The position numbers and the translations under genes were made by a program. The notes under the pieces are model-generated. The model made no database searches and was not told the origin of the DNA. It worked only from the letters and a program-made list of their open reading frames with translations. From Syntrophomonadaceae bacterium (GTDB taxonomy: Bacteria > Bacillota_B > Syntrophomonadia > Syntrophomonadales > Syntrophomonadaceae): 7,494 nt of DNA. How positions within the stretch are numbered: the stretch's first letter is position 1; each line of letters opens with the position of its first letter. Location: positions 1 to 7,494 of the forward strand of contig DAOUSQ010000046.1 of NCBI GenBank assembly GCA_030627145.1, read 5' to 3'. This document shows, piece after piece, positions 1-6,185 of this stretch.

Positions 1-2
1 AA

Positions 3-521
3 TGCAGGGAAAAAATTTTTCCTGAATGCCGTATTGAGATAGAAAATGGTTTTACAGTTGGAGAAGTAGAAATAGAATCTTTTAATATTTCACATGATGC
101 TGTTGATCCGGTTGGATTTTGTTTTCATCACCGAAAAAGAAAATGTGTACTGGCAACAGATTTTGGGGTAGTTACGGATGAGGTTAAAAAAGCGCTTGCC
201 TATGCTGATGCCGTGGTTCTGGAATCAAACCATGATTTAGAAATGTTGAATAATGGGCCGTACCCGGCTTTTTTAAAGCAGCGTATCAGGAGTAAGTCAG
301 GGCACCTGTCGAATTGCGATGCAGCGCGATTAATTTGTGGTCTTCCTCGCAATAATAAACTCATGCATATTTTTTTGGCCCATCTCAGCAAAATAAATAA
401 TGTCCCCGGGTTAGCGGAAAGGACTGTAAGGAGCATCCTGCTAAAAAATAGCTGTCCAGTAGACGAGGAAATTATACTACACAGGACTTATCCTGGTCGT
501 ACGTCTAGTTATATTGCATAG
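3..521 (+). CDS. MBL-fold metallo-hydrolase, YycJ/WalJ-like (3' part, start outside window)
   Basis: The frame is open from the left edge to the TAG at 519-521 and gives the last 172 residues of the protein; the family is usually about 260 residues, so roughly the first third is missing. The visible part has SHDAVDPVGF, then ATDFGVVT (an aspartate that would be a metal ligand of the beta-lactamase fold), then ESNHDLEMLNNGPYP followed by LKQRI and GHLSN, and finally IFLAHLSKINN. This order matches the YycJ/WalJ family, metallo-hydrolases encoded next to the WalRK two-component genes in many Firmicutes and thought to act as nucleases. The HxHxDH metal motif would lie in the missing part and cannot be checked. 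Whether walRK lies upstream cannot be seen. Downstream, 60 bases without a visible terminator lead to the next gene on the same strand, so read-through is possible. Family assignment is firm; the biochemical role is inferred. Confidence 0.88.
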   Translation, partial: CREKIFPECRIEIENGFTVGEVEIESFNISHDAVDPVGFCFHHRKRKCVLATDFGVVTDEVKKALAYADAVVLESNHDLEMLNNGPYPAFLKQRIRSKSGHLSNCDAARLICGLPRNNKLMHIFLAHLSKINNVPGLAERTVRSILLKNSCPVDEEIILHRTYPGRTSSYIA

Positions 522-581
522 GTATATATCACTTAGGAATATAGTAGTTATTAAGACAGTTAATTGCTTTAGGAGGAAACG

Positions 582-998
582 ATGGAGAAAATAGTTTTAG
601 AACCGATAGGGTTTGTTAACTCACCATTTAAAAAACTAGAGGATATTCCGCGTCAAAGTATATACGCAAACGATAAAACAGCTTTGATAAAGATAAGCGA
701 TAAGTATAAAGATGGGCTGAAAGGTCTTGAACGTTTTTCTCATATTATTGTCTTATTTTATTTCAACAAATCAGACCACTATGATTTATTAACAACAACT
801 CACTGGAGCACAAAAAAAAGAGGGATTTTTGGTACCAGGTCACCACATCGACCCAATCACATTGGACTATCTATAGTAGAATTAGTGAGAATTGATGGAA
901 ATATTCTTGAAATAAAAGGTGTTGATATGCTTGATAATACACTGGTATTAGATATCAAACCTTATTCCCCGGGATTAAATCCCGATAGCTGCGTATAG
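582..998 (+). CDS. TsaA/TrmO-family tRNA methyltransferase, short form
   Basis: A 138-residue protein of the TsaA/TrmO family. The family prototype, E. coli TrmO, methylates N6 of threonylcarbamoyladenosine at position 37 of certain tRNAs using S-adenosylmethionine. Visible signatures are IGFVNSPF at residues 9-16, GLERFSHIIVLFYF at 48-61, RGIFGTRSPHRPNHIGLS at 80-97 and GVDMLDNTLVLDIKPYSP at 113-130; the last two are the family's core cofactor-binding and fold motifs. The usual RPNPIG reads RPNHIG here. At 138 residues it is much shorter than the E. coli protein (about 235) and lacks its C-terminal extension, like other compact bacterial and archaeal members. AGGAGG at 571-576 precedes the ATG at good spacing and fixes the start. 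It faces the thioesterase gene tail to tail. Family membership is certain; t6A methylation is inferred, since short TsaA proteins are poorly tested. Confidence 0.9.
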   Translation: MEKIVLEPIGFVNSPFKKLEDIPRQSIYANDKTALIKISDKYKDGLKGLERFSHIIVLFYFNKSDHYDLLTTTHWSTKKRGIFGTRSPHRPNHIGLSIVELVRIDGNILEIKGVDMLDNTLVLDIKPYSPGLNPDSCV

Positions 999-1003
999 CG
1001 CGG

Positions 1004-1038
1004 AATATAGAAATATGTTATTTATATTTTTCTATATT
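1004..1038. terminator. AT-rich hairpin between convergent genes, possible bidirectional terminator
   Basis: AATATAGAAA (1004-1013) pairs with TTTCTATATT (1029-1038) in a 10-base stem, and ATAT on each side of the loop can extend it past a small bulge. It sits in the 64 bases between the stops of the trmO-like gene and the convergent thioesterase gene. The stem contains only one or two G-C pairs and no clean U-tract follows, so termination is inferred mainly from position. Confidence 0.4.
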
Positions 1039-1062
1039 TCACTCATACGGCTATATTTATCA

Positions 1063-1536
1063 TCAGTCATCATAAACTCGCCAGTATTGTTTTTCTGATT
1101 CCCAGTTCCACATATCATAGTATTCTTTTGGAGGTTTCACTACAGTAGCTTTACATGTAGCAGTAATAGTACCGTCCGGCAGGCGAATTTCACCGGTAAC
1201 ACGGGCACTAATTTTGCTTTGTTTAATAATATGACCAACTACTTTCAAAGGTTGTTCAGTAGGAGTAGGTCGAAGGTATTTGACTTCTAACCGGGCGGTA
1301 ACCATAAGATTATCATTGTTACCGTCAAGTAAAAGGGCGCGACCAGAGGTTTCATCCAACAAAGCAGCAACAATGCCCCCGTGAACAAAGCCCGGGTAAC
1401 TGTTAAAATGCTCTGGAATCAAAACATCGGCCCACACTTCCTGTTTATCCGGATTATTATACCAGGTCATTTTAAGCCCAATTTTGTTCTGCCGTCCACA
1501 AAGGAAACAGGTACGGGAAACTGGTTGCTTGGTCAT
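1063..1536 (-). CDS. PaaI-family hotdog-fold thioesterase
   Basis: A 157-residue single-domain protein of the PaaI/4HBT hotdog-fold thioesterase group, which hydrolyses acyl-CoA thioesters in the cytoplasm. The key motif is PGFVHGGIVAALLDETSGRAL at residues 48-68: HGG (52-54) starts the long hotdog helix and D61-E62 fit the catalytic acid position of this group. The N-terminal CFLCGRQNKIGLKM (10-23), with its CxxC pair, is typical of a subgroup of these proteins, although here it is only two cysteines and need not bind metal. VTARLEVKYLRPTP (79-92) is the central strand region. The ATG is preceded by AGGGGG (bases 1543-1548 on the reverse strand). Only 14 bases separate it from the stop of the cyclophilin gene upstream, and the ribosome binding site lies in that gap, so both are probably translated from one mRNA. 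The substrate cannot be deduced; a detoxifying or CoA-recycling role is only a guess. Confidence 0.88.
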   Translation of the reverse strand: MTKQPVSRTCFLCGRQNKIGLKMTWYNNPDKQEVWADVLIPEHFNSYPGFVHGGIVAALLDETSGRALLLDGNNDNLMVTARLEVKYLRPTPTEQPLKVVGHIIKQSKISARVTGEIRLPDGTITATCKATVVKPPKEYYDMWNWESEKQYWRVYDD

Positions 1537-1550
1537 ACTAAAACCCCCTG

Positions 1551-2072
1551 TTATATTTTTGTAACTTCAGGATAATCCACACCGAAGGTTTCTACAGTGA
1601 TAGTTTTCATTTTCTGCGGTTCCAGGGGTCTATCAAAGGTATCCCTCTTGGAATTAACTATATTATCCACTGTTTCCATACCATCTGTAACCTTACCAAA
1701 AGCTGCATAATTACCATCAAGGTGAGGTGCCCTTGCTACCATAATAAAAAACTGTGAACCAGCAGAGTCAGGGATGGCAGTCCTTGCCATAGAAAGTACA
1801 CCTTTATCATGGTTTAAATCATTACTCCATCCATTACTGGTAAATTCACCTTTAATGCAGTAACCAGGACCGCCTGTCCCTGTACCCTCCGGGCAACCAC
1901 CTTGAATCATAAACCCCGGAATTATCCGGTGAAAACCAATACCATCATAAAAACCTTTTTTCACCAGGGAGATCATATTATTTACAGTATTAGGGGCTAT
2001 ATCAGGATAAAGCTCTGCTTCAATAAATTCCCCGTTTTCCATTTCAATTGTTATTATCGGATTATTGTTCAT
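1551..2072 (-). CDS. Peptidyl-prolyl cis-trans isomerase, cyclophilin type
   Basis: A 173-residue cyclophilin that speeds cis-trans isomerisation of prolyl peptide bonds. The motifs run in order: APNTVNNMISLVKKGFYDG (26-44), FHRIIPGFMIQGG (47-59) with the catalytic arginine R49, GVLSMART (91-98), SAGSQFFIM (103-111) and HLDGNYAAFGKV (117-128). The tryptophan that human cyclophilin A uses to bind cyclosporin is H117 here, as in many bacterial cyclophilins, which suggests weak cyclosporin binding. There is no signal peptide, so it should be cytoplasmic, and the length is normal for a single-domain bacterial PpiB type. GAAAGGAAG lies before the ATG, and an extended -10 promoter is 30 bases upstream. 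It is the first gene of a two-gene unit with the thioesterase. I see no functional tie between the two products. Family assignment is secure. Confidence 0.95.
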   Translation of the reverse strand: MNNNPIITIEMENGEFIEAELYPDIAPNTVNNMISLVKKGFYDGIGFHRIIPGFMIQGGCPEGTGTGGPGYCIKGEFTSNGWSNDLNHDKGVLSMARTAIPDSAGSQFFIMVARAPHLDGNYAAFGKVTDGMETVDNIVNSKRDTFDRPLEPQKMKTITVETFGVDYPEVTKI

Positions 2073-2102
2073 GTTAACTTCCTTTCTCGAATTATTATGA
2101 AT

Positions 2103-2111
2103 ATTATACCA
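2103..2111 (-). promoter_or_regulatory. Extended -10 promoter for the cyclophilin-thioesterase pair
   Basis: Read on the reverse strand, the sequence is TGGTATAAT, a perfect TATAAT with the TGn extension. It ends 30 bases before the cyclophilin ATG. No good TTGACA match lies at 16-18 bases, which is common for extended -10 promoters. A start site near 2096 would leave a short leader with the GAAAGGAAG ribosome binding site at about 2079-2087. Confidence 0.6.
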
Positions 2112-2209
2112 AAAACGTCAGAATAATTATGTATAAGACTTATTTATATTTTTATACAGGGGTGTTTCAGTGAGACAAATCTATATTTACAATAATTTAA
2201 GTAGGGAAA

Positions 2210-2242
2210 TTGATATTGAAGATAGAAGATAGAAGATATAAT
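2210..2242 (+). promoter_or_regulatory. Candidate promoter of the HD-GYP gene
   Basis: A perfect TATAAT lies at 2237-2242, 29 bases before the HD-GYP start codon. Possible -35 elements are TTGATA at 2210-2215 (spacer 21) and TTGAAG at 2216-2221 (spacer 15). Neither is at the optimal 17, so the promoter may be weak or activator-dependent. The spacer consists largely of the GAAGATA triplicate. The AT-rich context makes a chance match possible. Confidence 0.4.
2218..2238 (+). repeat. Three tandem copies of GAAGATA next to a -10 box
   Basis: GAAGATA occurs three times without mismatch at 2218-2224, 2225-2231 and 2232-2238. The last copy shares its final bases with the TATAAT at 2237-2242 that may serve the HD-GYP gene. 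Copy number of such short tandem units can change by polymerase slippage. Confidence 0.85.
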
Positions 2243-2271
2243 ATGGATTCAACTTAAAGCGAGGGAATAAT

Positions 2272-3453
2272 ATGAATTCCAAACAGCTGGTATTAACAGG
2301 AATAGTAATCACATCACTTTTAACCACGCTAATTTTAAATGATATTTTACCTGGATTAGCCCTGGCTGTGATAATACTTTTAACAGGGCTCACTTTGACA
2401 TATTATATTGGCTTGAATAAGAAAAGAATGGAAAAAATGCTGGAGATGAAGATGCTTATTCAAGCCGGGAAGTGTTTGCACCAGGAGGTATCAATATCTG
2501 GAATAGTAGAACAGCTGCGTTTTTGGGTGATGCGTATGGTAAAAAGTGAAAGCACTTTTATCATGGCCCCATTTGCTGAACCGACACCTACAGAAGGAAC
2601 TATTGCGCGGCAGGAGTGGGAGGAAGTGAATAAGAAGATAATAGGGAACAAAAAGACTTTGATTATAAATAGAGGTGACAGTGATTTTTCTTTTGAGGAT
2701 TTACCGGATGATATAAATTCATTCATAGGAGTGCCCTTAAAATTAAACAACCGAGTGCTGGGTGTACTTTATCAAATAAATAAAAAAGATAATGGCCTGT
2801 TTAATGAGCATGATCAAATGATTCTAGAAACAATTTCTGAGCAGGCTTCACAGGCTATTGAGAAAACTTTTGCTTACCAGGAGATGTGCTCACGTCATTT
2901 ACTTATCATTAAGTCAATAGTACGGACTGTCGAGGCACGTAATCCAATGTTCATAGGACATGCTGAACGCGTAACTGCCATATCGAAGATTATTGGTTGT
3001 AAACTTGGACTTGATAAAAATGAAATAGAGAGTTTAGAGTATAGTGCTATGCTACATGATATTGGTTATTTAGAAGTTCAGGCAGAGGAAAACGAAAAAG
3101 GCTTTCGACACCTTCCTGAGGAACATCCATTACTGGGATCGCAAATGCTGCCACCAATAGGGATACTAACAGAGGTCAGGAAAGGGATATTATACCATCA
3201 TGAACGTTATAATGGAGAAGGTTATCCCGAAGGTCTATGTCGAGATGAAATTCCCTTTGTTGCCCGAATTATTGCTGTGGCTGATGTGTATGATGTTCTC
3301 ACCAGGTTGAGCCAGGAAAAAATAGCAGTAAGTCACGATACCGCAGTTAAAGAGATAAAAAAAGCAACGGGAAGTCTTTTTGACCCTCTGGTGGTAGTTG
3401 CTTTTGAAGAAGTTGGGGAAGATATTAAGGCTATTACGAAAAAACATCAATAA
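2272..3453 (+). CDS. Membrane-anchored GAF / HD-GYP protein, probable c-di-GMP phosphodiesterase
   Basis: A 393-residue signalling protein. Residues 5-47 are two hydrophobic segments with a short NDILPG turn, a hairpin membrane anchor placing the rest in the cytoplasm. Residues about 60-200 look like a GAF sensor domain (FIGVPLKLNNRVLGVLYQINKK at 151-172, then an amphipathic helix). Residues about 208-390 are HD-GYP: GHAERV (229-234), LHDIG (261-265), H285 in EEHPLLGSQML, HHERYNGEGYPEGL (309-322) and ARIIAVADVYDVLT (331-344). Metal-ligand positions H230, H262, D263, H285, H309, H310 and D338 and the GYP triplet (317-319) are present. HD-GYP enzymes hydrolyse cyclic-di-GMP. Two deviations stand out: the usual HDIGK lysine is Y266, and the usual RDP before the first histidine is RNP (223-225). 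GAGGG at 2261-2265 supports the ATG. It is transcribed alone, with no diguanylate cyclase beside it. The family is certain; activity and ligand are inferred. Confidence 0.92.
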   Translation: MNSKQLVLTGIVITSLLTTLILNDILPGLALAVIILLTGLTLTYYIGLNKKRMEKMLEMKMLIQAGKCLHQEVSISGIVEQLRFWVMRMVKSESTFIMAPFAEPTPTEGTIARQEWEEVNKKIIGNKKTLIINRGDSDFSFEDLPDDINSFIGVPLKLNNRVLGVLYQINKKDNGLFNEHDQMILETISEQASQAIEKTFAYQEMCSRHLLIIKSIVRTVEARNPMFIGHAERVTAISKIIGCKLGLDKNEIESLEYSAMLHDIGYLEVQAEENEKGFRHLPEEHPLLGSQMLPPIGILTEVRKGILYHHERYNGEGYPEGLCRDEIPFVARIIAVADVYDVLTRLSQEKIAVSHDTAVKEIKKATGSLFDPLVVVAFEEVGEDIKAITKKHQ

Positions 3454-3463
3454 GTAAGAAGGT

Positions 3464-3528
3464 AAGTATTAATAATGCCTAAATAGTATAAAATAAAATG
3501 ATGATTCCCCTGCAAAAACCTAATACTT
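3464..3528 (+). other. 8-base inverted repeat after the HD-GYP gene
   Basis: AAGTATTA (3464-3471) and TAATACTT (3521-3528) are exact reverse complements flanking a 49-base AT-rich loop, just after the HD-GYP stop, and are followed by TTATAATTTTTC. It could be a weak termination structure, but the stem is AT-only apart from one pair and the loop is long, so chance is likely. Confidence 0.2.
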
Positions 3529-3550
3529 TTATAATTTTTCTATATTATTT

Positions 3551-3629
3551 GTAGCGGATGCTTTAGTTTCCGCGTCAAATGCCGAAGAATTAGTATCCTG
3601 ATTTTAGGGGAGACTGAAGTCTCCCCTAC
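3551..3629. repeat. REPIN-like element: two related palindromes in inverted orientation
   Basis: Two 23-base units, 3551-3573 and 3607-3629, match at 17 of 23 positions when one is reverse-complemented. They begin GTAGCGGATGCTTTAG and GTAGGGGAGACTTCAG and are separated by 33 bases. Each unit also folds on itself: GCGGA/TCCGC in the first, and a perfect 11-base stem (TAGGGGAGACT with AGTCTCCCCTA, 3605-3628) in the second. The whole thus has imperfect terminal inverted repeats with GTAG/CTAC ends, the architecture of REP doublets (REPINs) or a very short non-autonomous element. No run of T follows the strong hairpin on either strand, so it is not a normal intrinsic terminator. No transposase is in the window. 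Calling it dispersed is inference: only one copy is visible here. Confidence 0.55.
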
Positions 3630-3801
3630 GAGAGATAATAACGGATTTTTCGCAGTAGAATCAATGATAGATATATTAAGGATAAAATGTCCGTGACTTT
3701 TTCCAGGTAGTAATGTATTATTACAAACGAGTTTATCAATGTTATATTAAAAGCAGGGTGACTTTTTATTAAGATATAGGCATAGTATTCAGGCTTTATC
3801 T
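3630..3801. other. Remaining non-coding spacer without recognised content
   Basis: The gap between the HD-GYP stop and the small reverse-strand gene is 348 bases. Beyond the inverted repeat and the REPIN-like element, this last part is AT-rich and shows no coding frame, tRNA, riboswitch core or convincing terminator. A weak AAAAG/CTTTT inverted pair near 3748-3767 is the only structure I see at the 3' side of the reverse-strand gene. Confidence 0.5.
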
Positions 3802-4164
3802 TTATAAGGTGGCGCCATGATCTTTTAGTACTTGTACTGCTTCTTGGACCTTATTGTCGACTGTAACCAGGGTCAGCAAAAAGCTAGTTCCACCTGGTTG
3901 GTCATAGCCTACTCCCATACCATTAACTGCGGGATCAGCTGCGAGGAGAGGGCCAAGAGAACGATCATAAGTAGTGTTATCCAGCACCATTGATGAAAGA
4001 TTGACATTATTGCGATTATATAGGTTCTGGTTAGGAAAACGTGATATTTGATCGGTTTGTATATTGTCATATCCCTTTTCTTTAAGTGTTTTGGCAGCGT
4101 TTTCAGCGCTTGTGTCAGTTGAGAAATAGGCTAAAATTGATTTTTCGCCGGGTTGAAGTTGCAT
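3802..4164 (-). CDS. Uncharacterised 120-residue protein, possible ferredoxin-like fold
   Basis: I do not recognise a named family with confidence. The protein starts with KSILAYFSTDTSAENAAKTLKEKGYDNIQTDQISR (8-42), a strand-helix-strand pattern in which a helix follows a run resembling the start of YflT/general-stress-protein-17M type domains. It ends with SFLLTLVTVDNKVQEAVQVLKDHGATL (94-120), a second strand-helix-strand unit. Between them is a polar, asparagine-rich and then glycine-rich stretch (45-92, with GPLLAADPAVNGMGVGYDQPGG). That is consistent with a beta-alpha-beta repeat. There is no signal peptide, membrane segment or cysteine. A strong ribosome binding site, GGGAGG (bases 4172-4177 on the reverse strand), precedes the ATG. 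It is divergent from argS and has no same-strand neighbour in the window. The coding call is good; a stress role is only a guess. Confidence 0.72.
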   Translation of the reverse strand: MQLQPGEKSILAYFSTDTSAENAAKTLKEKGYDNIQTDQISRFPNQNLYNRNNVNLSSMVLDNTTYDRSLGPLLAADPAVNGMGVGYDQPGGTSFLLTLVTVDNKVQEAVQVLKDHGATL

Positions 4165-4191
4165 TGTTAAACCTCCCTATATATGAATCTT

Positions 4192-4229
4192 TTTATCAGT
4201 TTGGCCAAATTTAATATAAAATATATATG
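4192..4229. promoter_or_regulatory. Divergent promoter region between the 120-residue gene and argS
   Basis: The 91-base spacer must start transcription both ways. For argS, TTTATC (4192-4197) with a 17-base spacer to TATAAA (4215-4220), or TTGGCC (4201-4206) with 17 bases to TATATG (4224-4229), are possible but mediocre. The exact 10-base palindrome TTTGGCCAAA at 4200-4209 lies in the middle and might be an operator half-site pair or a shared -35. The region is so AT-rich that the -10 assignments are uncertain. Confidence 0.3.
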
Positions 4230-4255
4230 GAAAAAGCCAGATTAGGAGGATATAT

Positions 4256-5938
4256 ATGAATCCCATAGGAAAAATTCGGTTTTCTTTAAGAAAAGCCATT
4301 TTAAATGGGCTCGAGCTTGCTAAAAGTAAAGAATTAATTTATTACAATTCCATACCAGATTTTATTATTGAGGTACCGCGTGAAAAAGGTCATGGGGATT
4401 TTGCCTGTAATGTAGCCATGTTGATGGCAAGTGAAGCTCGAATGGCTCCGCGAAAGATAGCTGAAATACTGCTTGAGATGATAGATGTTGAAAAAATAGA
4501 GCAGGTGACTAAATTTGAGGTTGCAGGAGCAGGTTTTATAAATATTTTCCTTAATAATGAATGGTTATTTGAAATACCTGATATTGTTTACAAAATGGGA
4601 GAAAAATATGGATACAATGAGAAACGTAATATTAAAGTACAGGTAGAATTTGTGAGTGCTAATCCTACGGGTAATTTACATATGGGAAATGCCAGAGGAG
4701 GTGCAATTGGAGATACGCTGGCCAACATTTTACAGTGTGCAGGGTATGAAGTAGAACGTGAATTTTATATCAATGATGCTGGCAATCAAATAGAAATATT
4801 TACAGATTCTCTTGAAGCGCGTTATTTACAGTTAATAGGCCAGGATGCACAATTTCCAGAAAACGGGTATGCTGGTCAGGATGTTGTTGAAACAGTTAAA
4901 ACCATTATTACCAAATATAATAATAGTTTACTGGATTTGCCTTCTGAAAAAAGACGTAAGGTATTGGTTGAATATGCATTGGATGAAAAGATAAAATATA
5001 TAGAGAATACCCTTAAGAATTTTGGTATTGTTTACGATGTCTGGTTTAGCGAAAAGAGTTTGCATGATTCCGGGAAAATAGATCAGGTTATGCAATACCT
5101 GAAGGAAAAGGATTATATTTATGAAAAAGAAGGGGCCTGGTGGTTTAAATCCACTCTTTTTGGTGATGAAAAAGACGAAGTTGTTATGAGAACCAATGGT
5201 ATACCCACGTATTTTGCGGCCGATATTGCCTACCATAAAGATAAATTCGAGAGAGGATTTGACCGGGTTATTAACATCTGGGGTGCTGATCACCACGGCC
5301 ATGTAGTTCGTATGAAAGGAGCGATGCAGGCACTTGGGTATGATCCTGAAAAGCTGGATATCTTATTGATGCAGCTTGTCAGGCTTTACAGAGGTGAAAA
5401 TATTATACGTATGTCCAAGCGTACTGGGACCACTGTTTCTCTCGATGAACTAATAGATGAAGTTGGTAAGGATGCAGCTCGTTTCTTTTTCGTAATGCGC
5501 AGTCCCGACAGCCATCTGGATTTTGATATGGAATTAGCCAGGCAAAAGAGCCAGGAGAATCCTGTATATTATGTCCAGTATGCCCATGCACGTATCTGTA
5601 GCATATTCAGGCAGGCAGCTGCAGCAGGTATAAAAATGAGTCCTGTTGATAAAATAGATACCAGTTTGTTATCACAGGAGGAAGAATTAGCTTTATTAAG
5701 AAAAATCGCTGATTTTCCAGAAGAAATTTCAACAGCAGCCAGGAATTTAGCTCCACACAGAATTGCTCGTTATGTGCTTGATCTGGCTGCACTATTTCAT
5801 AGTTTTTATAACCACCATAGAGTACTTAATGAAGATTTAGCATTACAGGATGCACGGTTGTTACTAATGAATGTTACTCGCATTACAATAAAAAACGCTC
5901 TGGTTATATTGGGGGTCAATGCTCCAGAACAAATGTAG
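4256..5938 (+). CDS. argS: Arginyl-tRNA synthetase
   Basis: A complete 560-residue class I aminoacyl-tRNA synthetase that charges tRNA-Arg with arginine using ATP. The N-terminal Add1 domain (about 1-115) contains [15 protein letters not shown] (41-55). The catalytic core has [22 protein letters not shown] (132-153), where HMGN (142-145) is the HIGH signature. It also has FYINDAGNQ (170-178), [19 protein letters not shown] (318-336), WGADHHGHV (342-350) and IRMSKRTGT (384-392), the KMSK-loop equivalent. The C-terminal DALR anticodon-binding domain covers about 435-560, with YVQYAHARI and a methionine end after a typical ALVILGV. Length is normal. TTAGGAGGA at 4242-4250 places the ATG. There is no room for a T-box leader in the 91 bases upstream. 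It heads a tight cluster: its own stop codon overlaps the next ribosome binding site. Identity is certain. Confidence 0.98.
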   Translation: MNPIGKIRFSLRKAILNGLELAKSKELIYYNSIPDFIIEVPREKGHGDFACNVAMLMASEARMAPRKIAEILLEMIDVEKIEQVTKFEVAGAGFINIFLNNEWLFEIPDIVYKMGEKYGYNEKRNIKVQVEFVSANPTGNLHMGNARGGAIGDTLANILQCAGYEVEREFYINDAGNQIEIFTDSLEARYLQLIGQDAQFPENGYAGQDVVETVKTIITKYNNSLLDLPSEKRRKVLVEYALDEKIKYIENTLKNFGIVYDVWFSEKSLHDSGKIDQVMQYLKEKDYIYEKEGAWWFKSTLFGDEKDEVVMRTNGIPTYFAADIAYHKDKFERGFDRVINIWGADHHGHVVRMKGAMQALGYDPEKLDILLMQLVRLYRGENIIRMSKRTGTTVSLDELIDEVGKDAARFFFVMRSPDSHLDFDMELARQKSQENPVYYVQYAHARICSIFRQAAAAGIKMSPVDKIDTSLLSQEEELALLRKIADFPEEISTAARNLAPHRIARYVLDLAALFHSFYNHHRVLNEDLALQDARLLLMNVTRITIKNALVILGVNAPEQM

Positions 5939-5949
5939 GAGGTATTTTA

Positions 5950-6183
5950 ATGCGATATAGGAAAAAGAGTGAAGCGGATTGGGCAGTAGAAATATTATCT
6001 GATAGACAGGAAGCTATGTATTATTCCGATCTGATTAAAGAAATAGCTCAAAAAATGGGTAGAAATAGCGATGATGCGACATTGACATCTATTTACACCC
6101 GTTTAAATTTGGATAACAGGCTGATTTACCAGGGAGAAGGATACTGGTACTACGATAGTAACAGAGAACACCGGGGGAGATAA
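5950..6183 (+). CDS. HARE-HTH protein, RNA polymerase delta (RpoE)-like without acidic tail
   Basis: A 77-residue protein that resembles the N-terminal HARE-HTH domain of the Firmicute RNA polymerase delta subunit. Supporting segments are DWAVEILSDRQEAMYYSDLIKEIAQKMG (10-37), the helices that precede the winged helix, then LTSIYTRLNLDNRLIYQGEGYWYYD (45-69), matching the family's YTDLN-DGRF-W pattern. Full delta subunits have a long aspartate/glutamate-rich C-terminal tail that displaces nucleic acid from polymerase. Here the protein stops at NREHRGR, which is basic rather than acidic. AGGAGG at 5937-5942 overlaps the argS stop and precedes the ATG by seven bases. The stop is two bases before the next gene's ATG, so translation is coupled on both sides. 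In Firmicutes rpoE is commonly found beside pyrG, which supports the call. Whether this short form binds polymerase is unknown; a stand-alone DNA-binding role is possible. Confidence 0.75.
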   Translation: MRYRKKSEADWAVEILSDRQEAMYYSDLIKEIAQKMGRNSDDATLTSIYTRLNLDNRLIYQGEGYWYYDSNREHRGR

Positions 6184-6185
6184 CA

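Noticed and set aside
200..436. 78-codon reverse-strand frame over the first gene
   Set aside because: The forward frame carries clear YycJ-family motifs throughout, so the reverse frame is a shadow.
970..984. Perfect small hairpin CGGGAT-TAA-ATCCCG near the end of the trmO-like gene
   Set aside because: It lies inside conserved coding sequence (the SPGLNPDS region), has only six pairs and no following T-run.
2460..2750. 96-codon reverse-strand frame inside the HD-GYP gene
   Set aside because: It is antisense to the GAF domain coding region and shows no family motif.
3605..3628. Intrinsic terminator for the HD-GYP gene or the reverse-strand gene
   Set aside because: The stem is strong, but neither strand has a T-run directly after it, and a related inverted copy lies nearby, so a repeat element explains it better.
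3454..3801. c-di-GMP riboswitch near the HD-GYP gene
   Set aside because: No GEMM-like conserved core was seen either here or in the spacer before the HD-GYP start.
4165..4255. T-box leader for argS
   Set aside because: Many Firmicute synthetase genes have one, but only 91 bases are available and there is no T-box core sequence or terminator hairpin.
4928..5302. 124-codon reverse-strand frame inside argS
   Set aside because: It is antisense to well-conserved argS codons, with no ribosome binding site or recognisable protein features.
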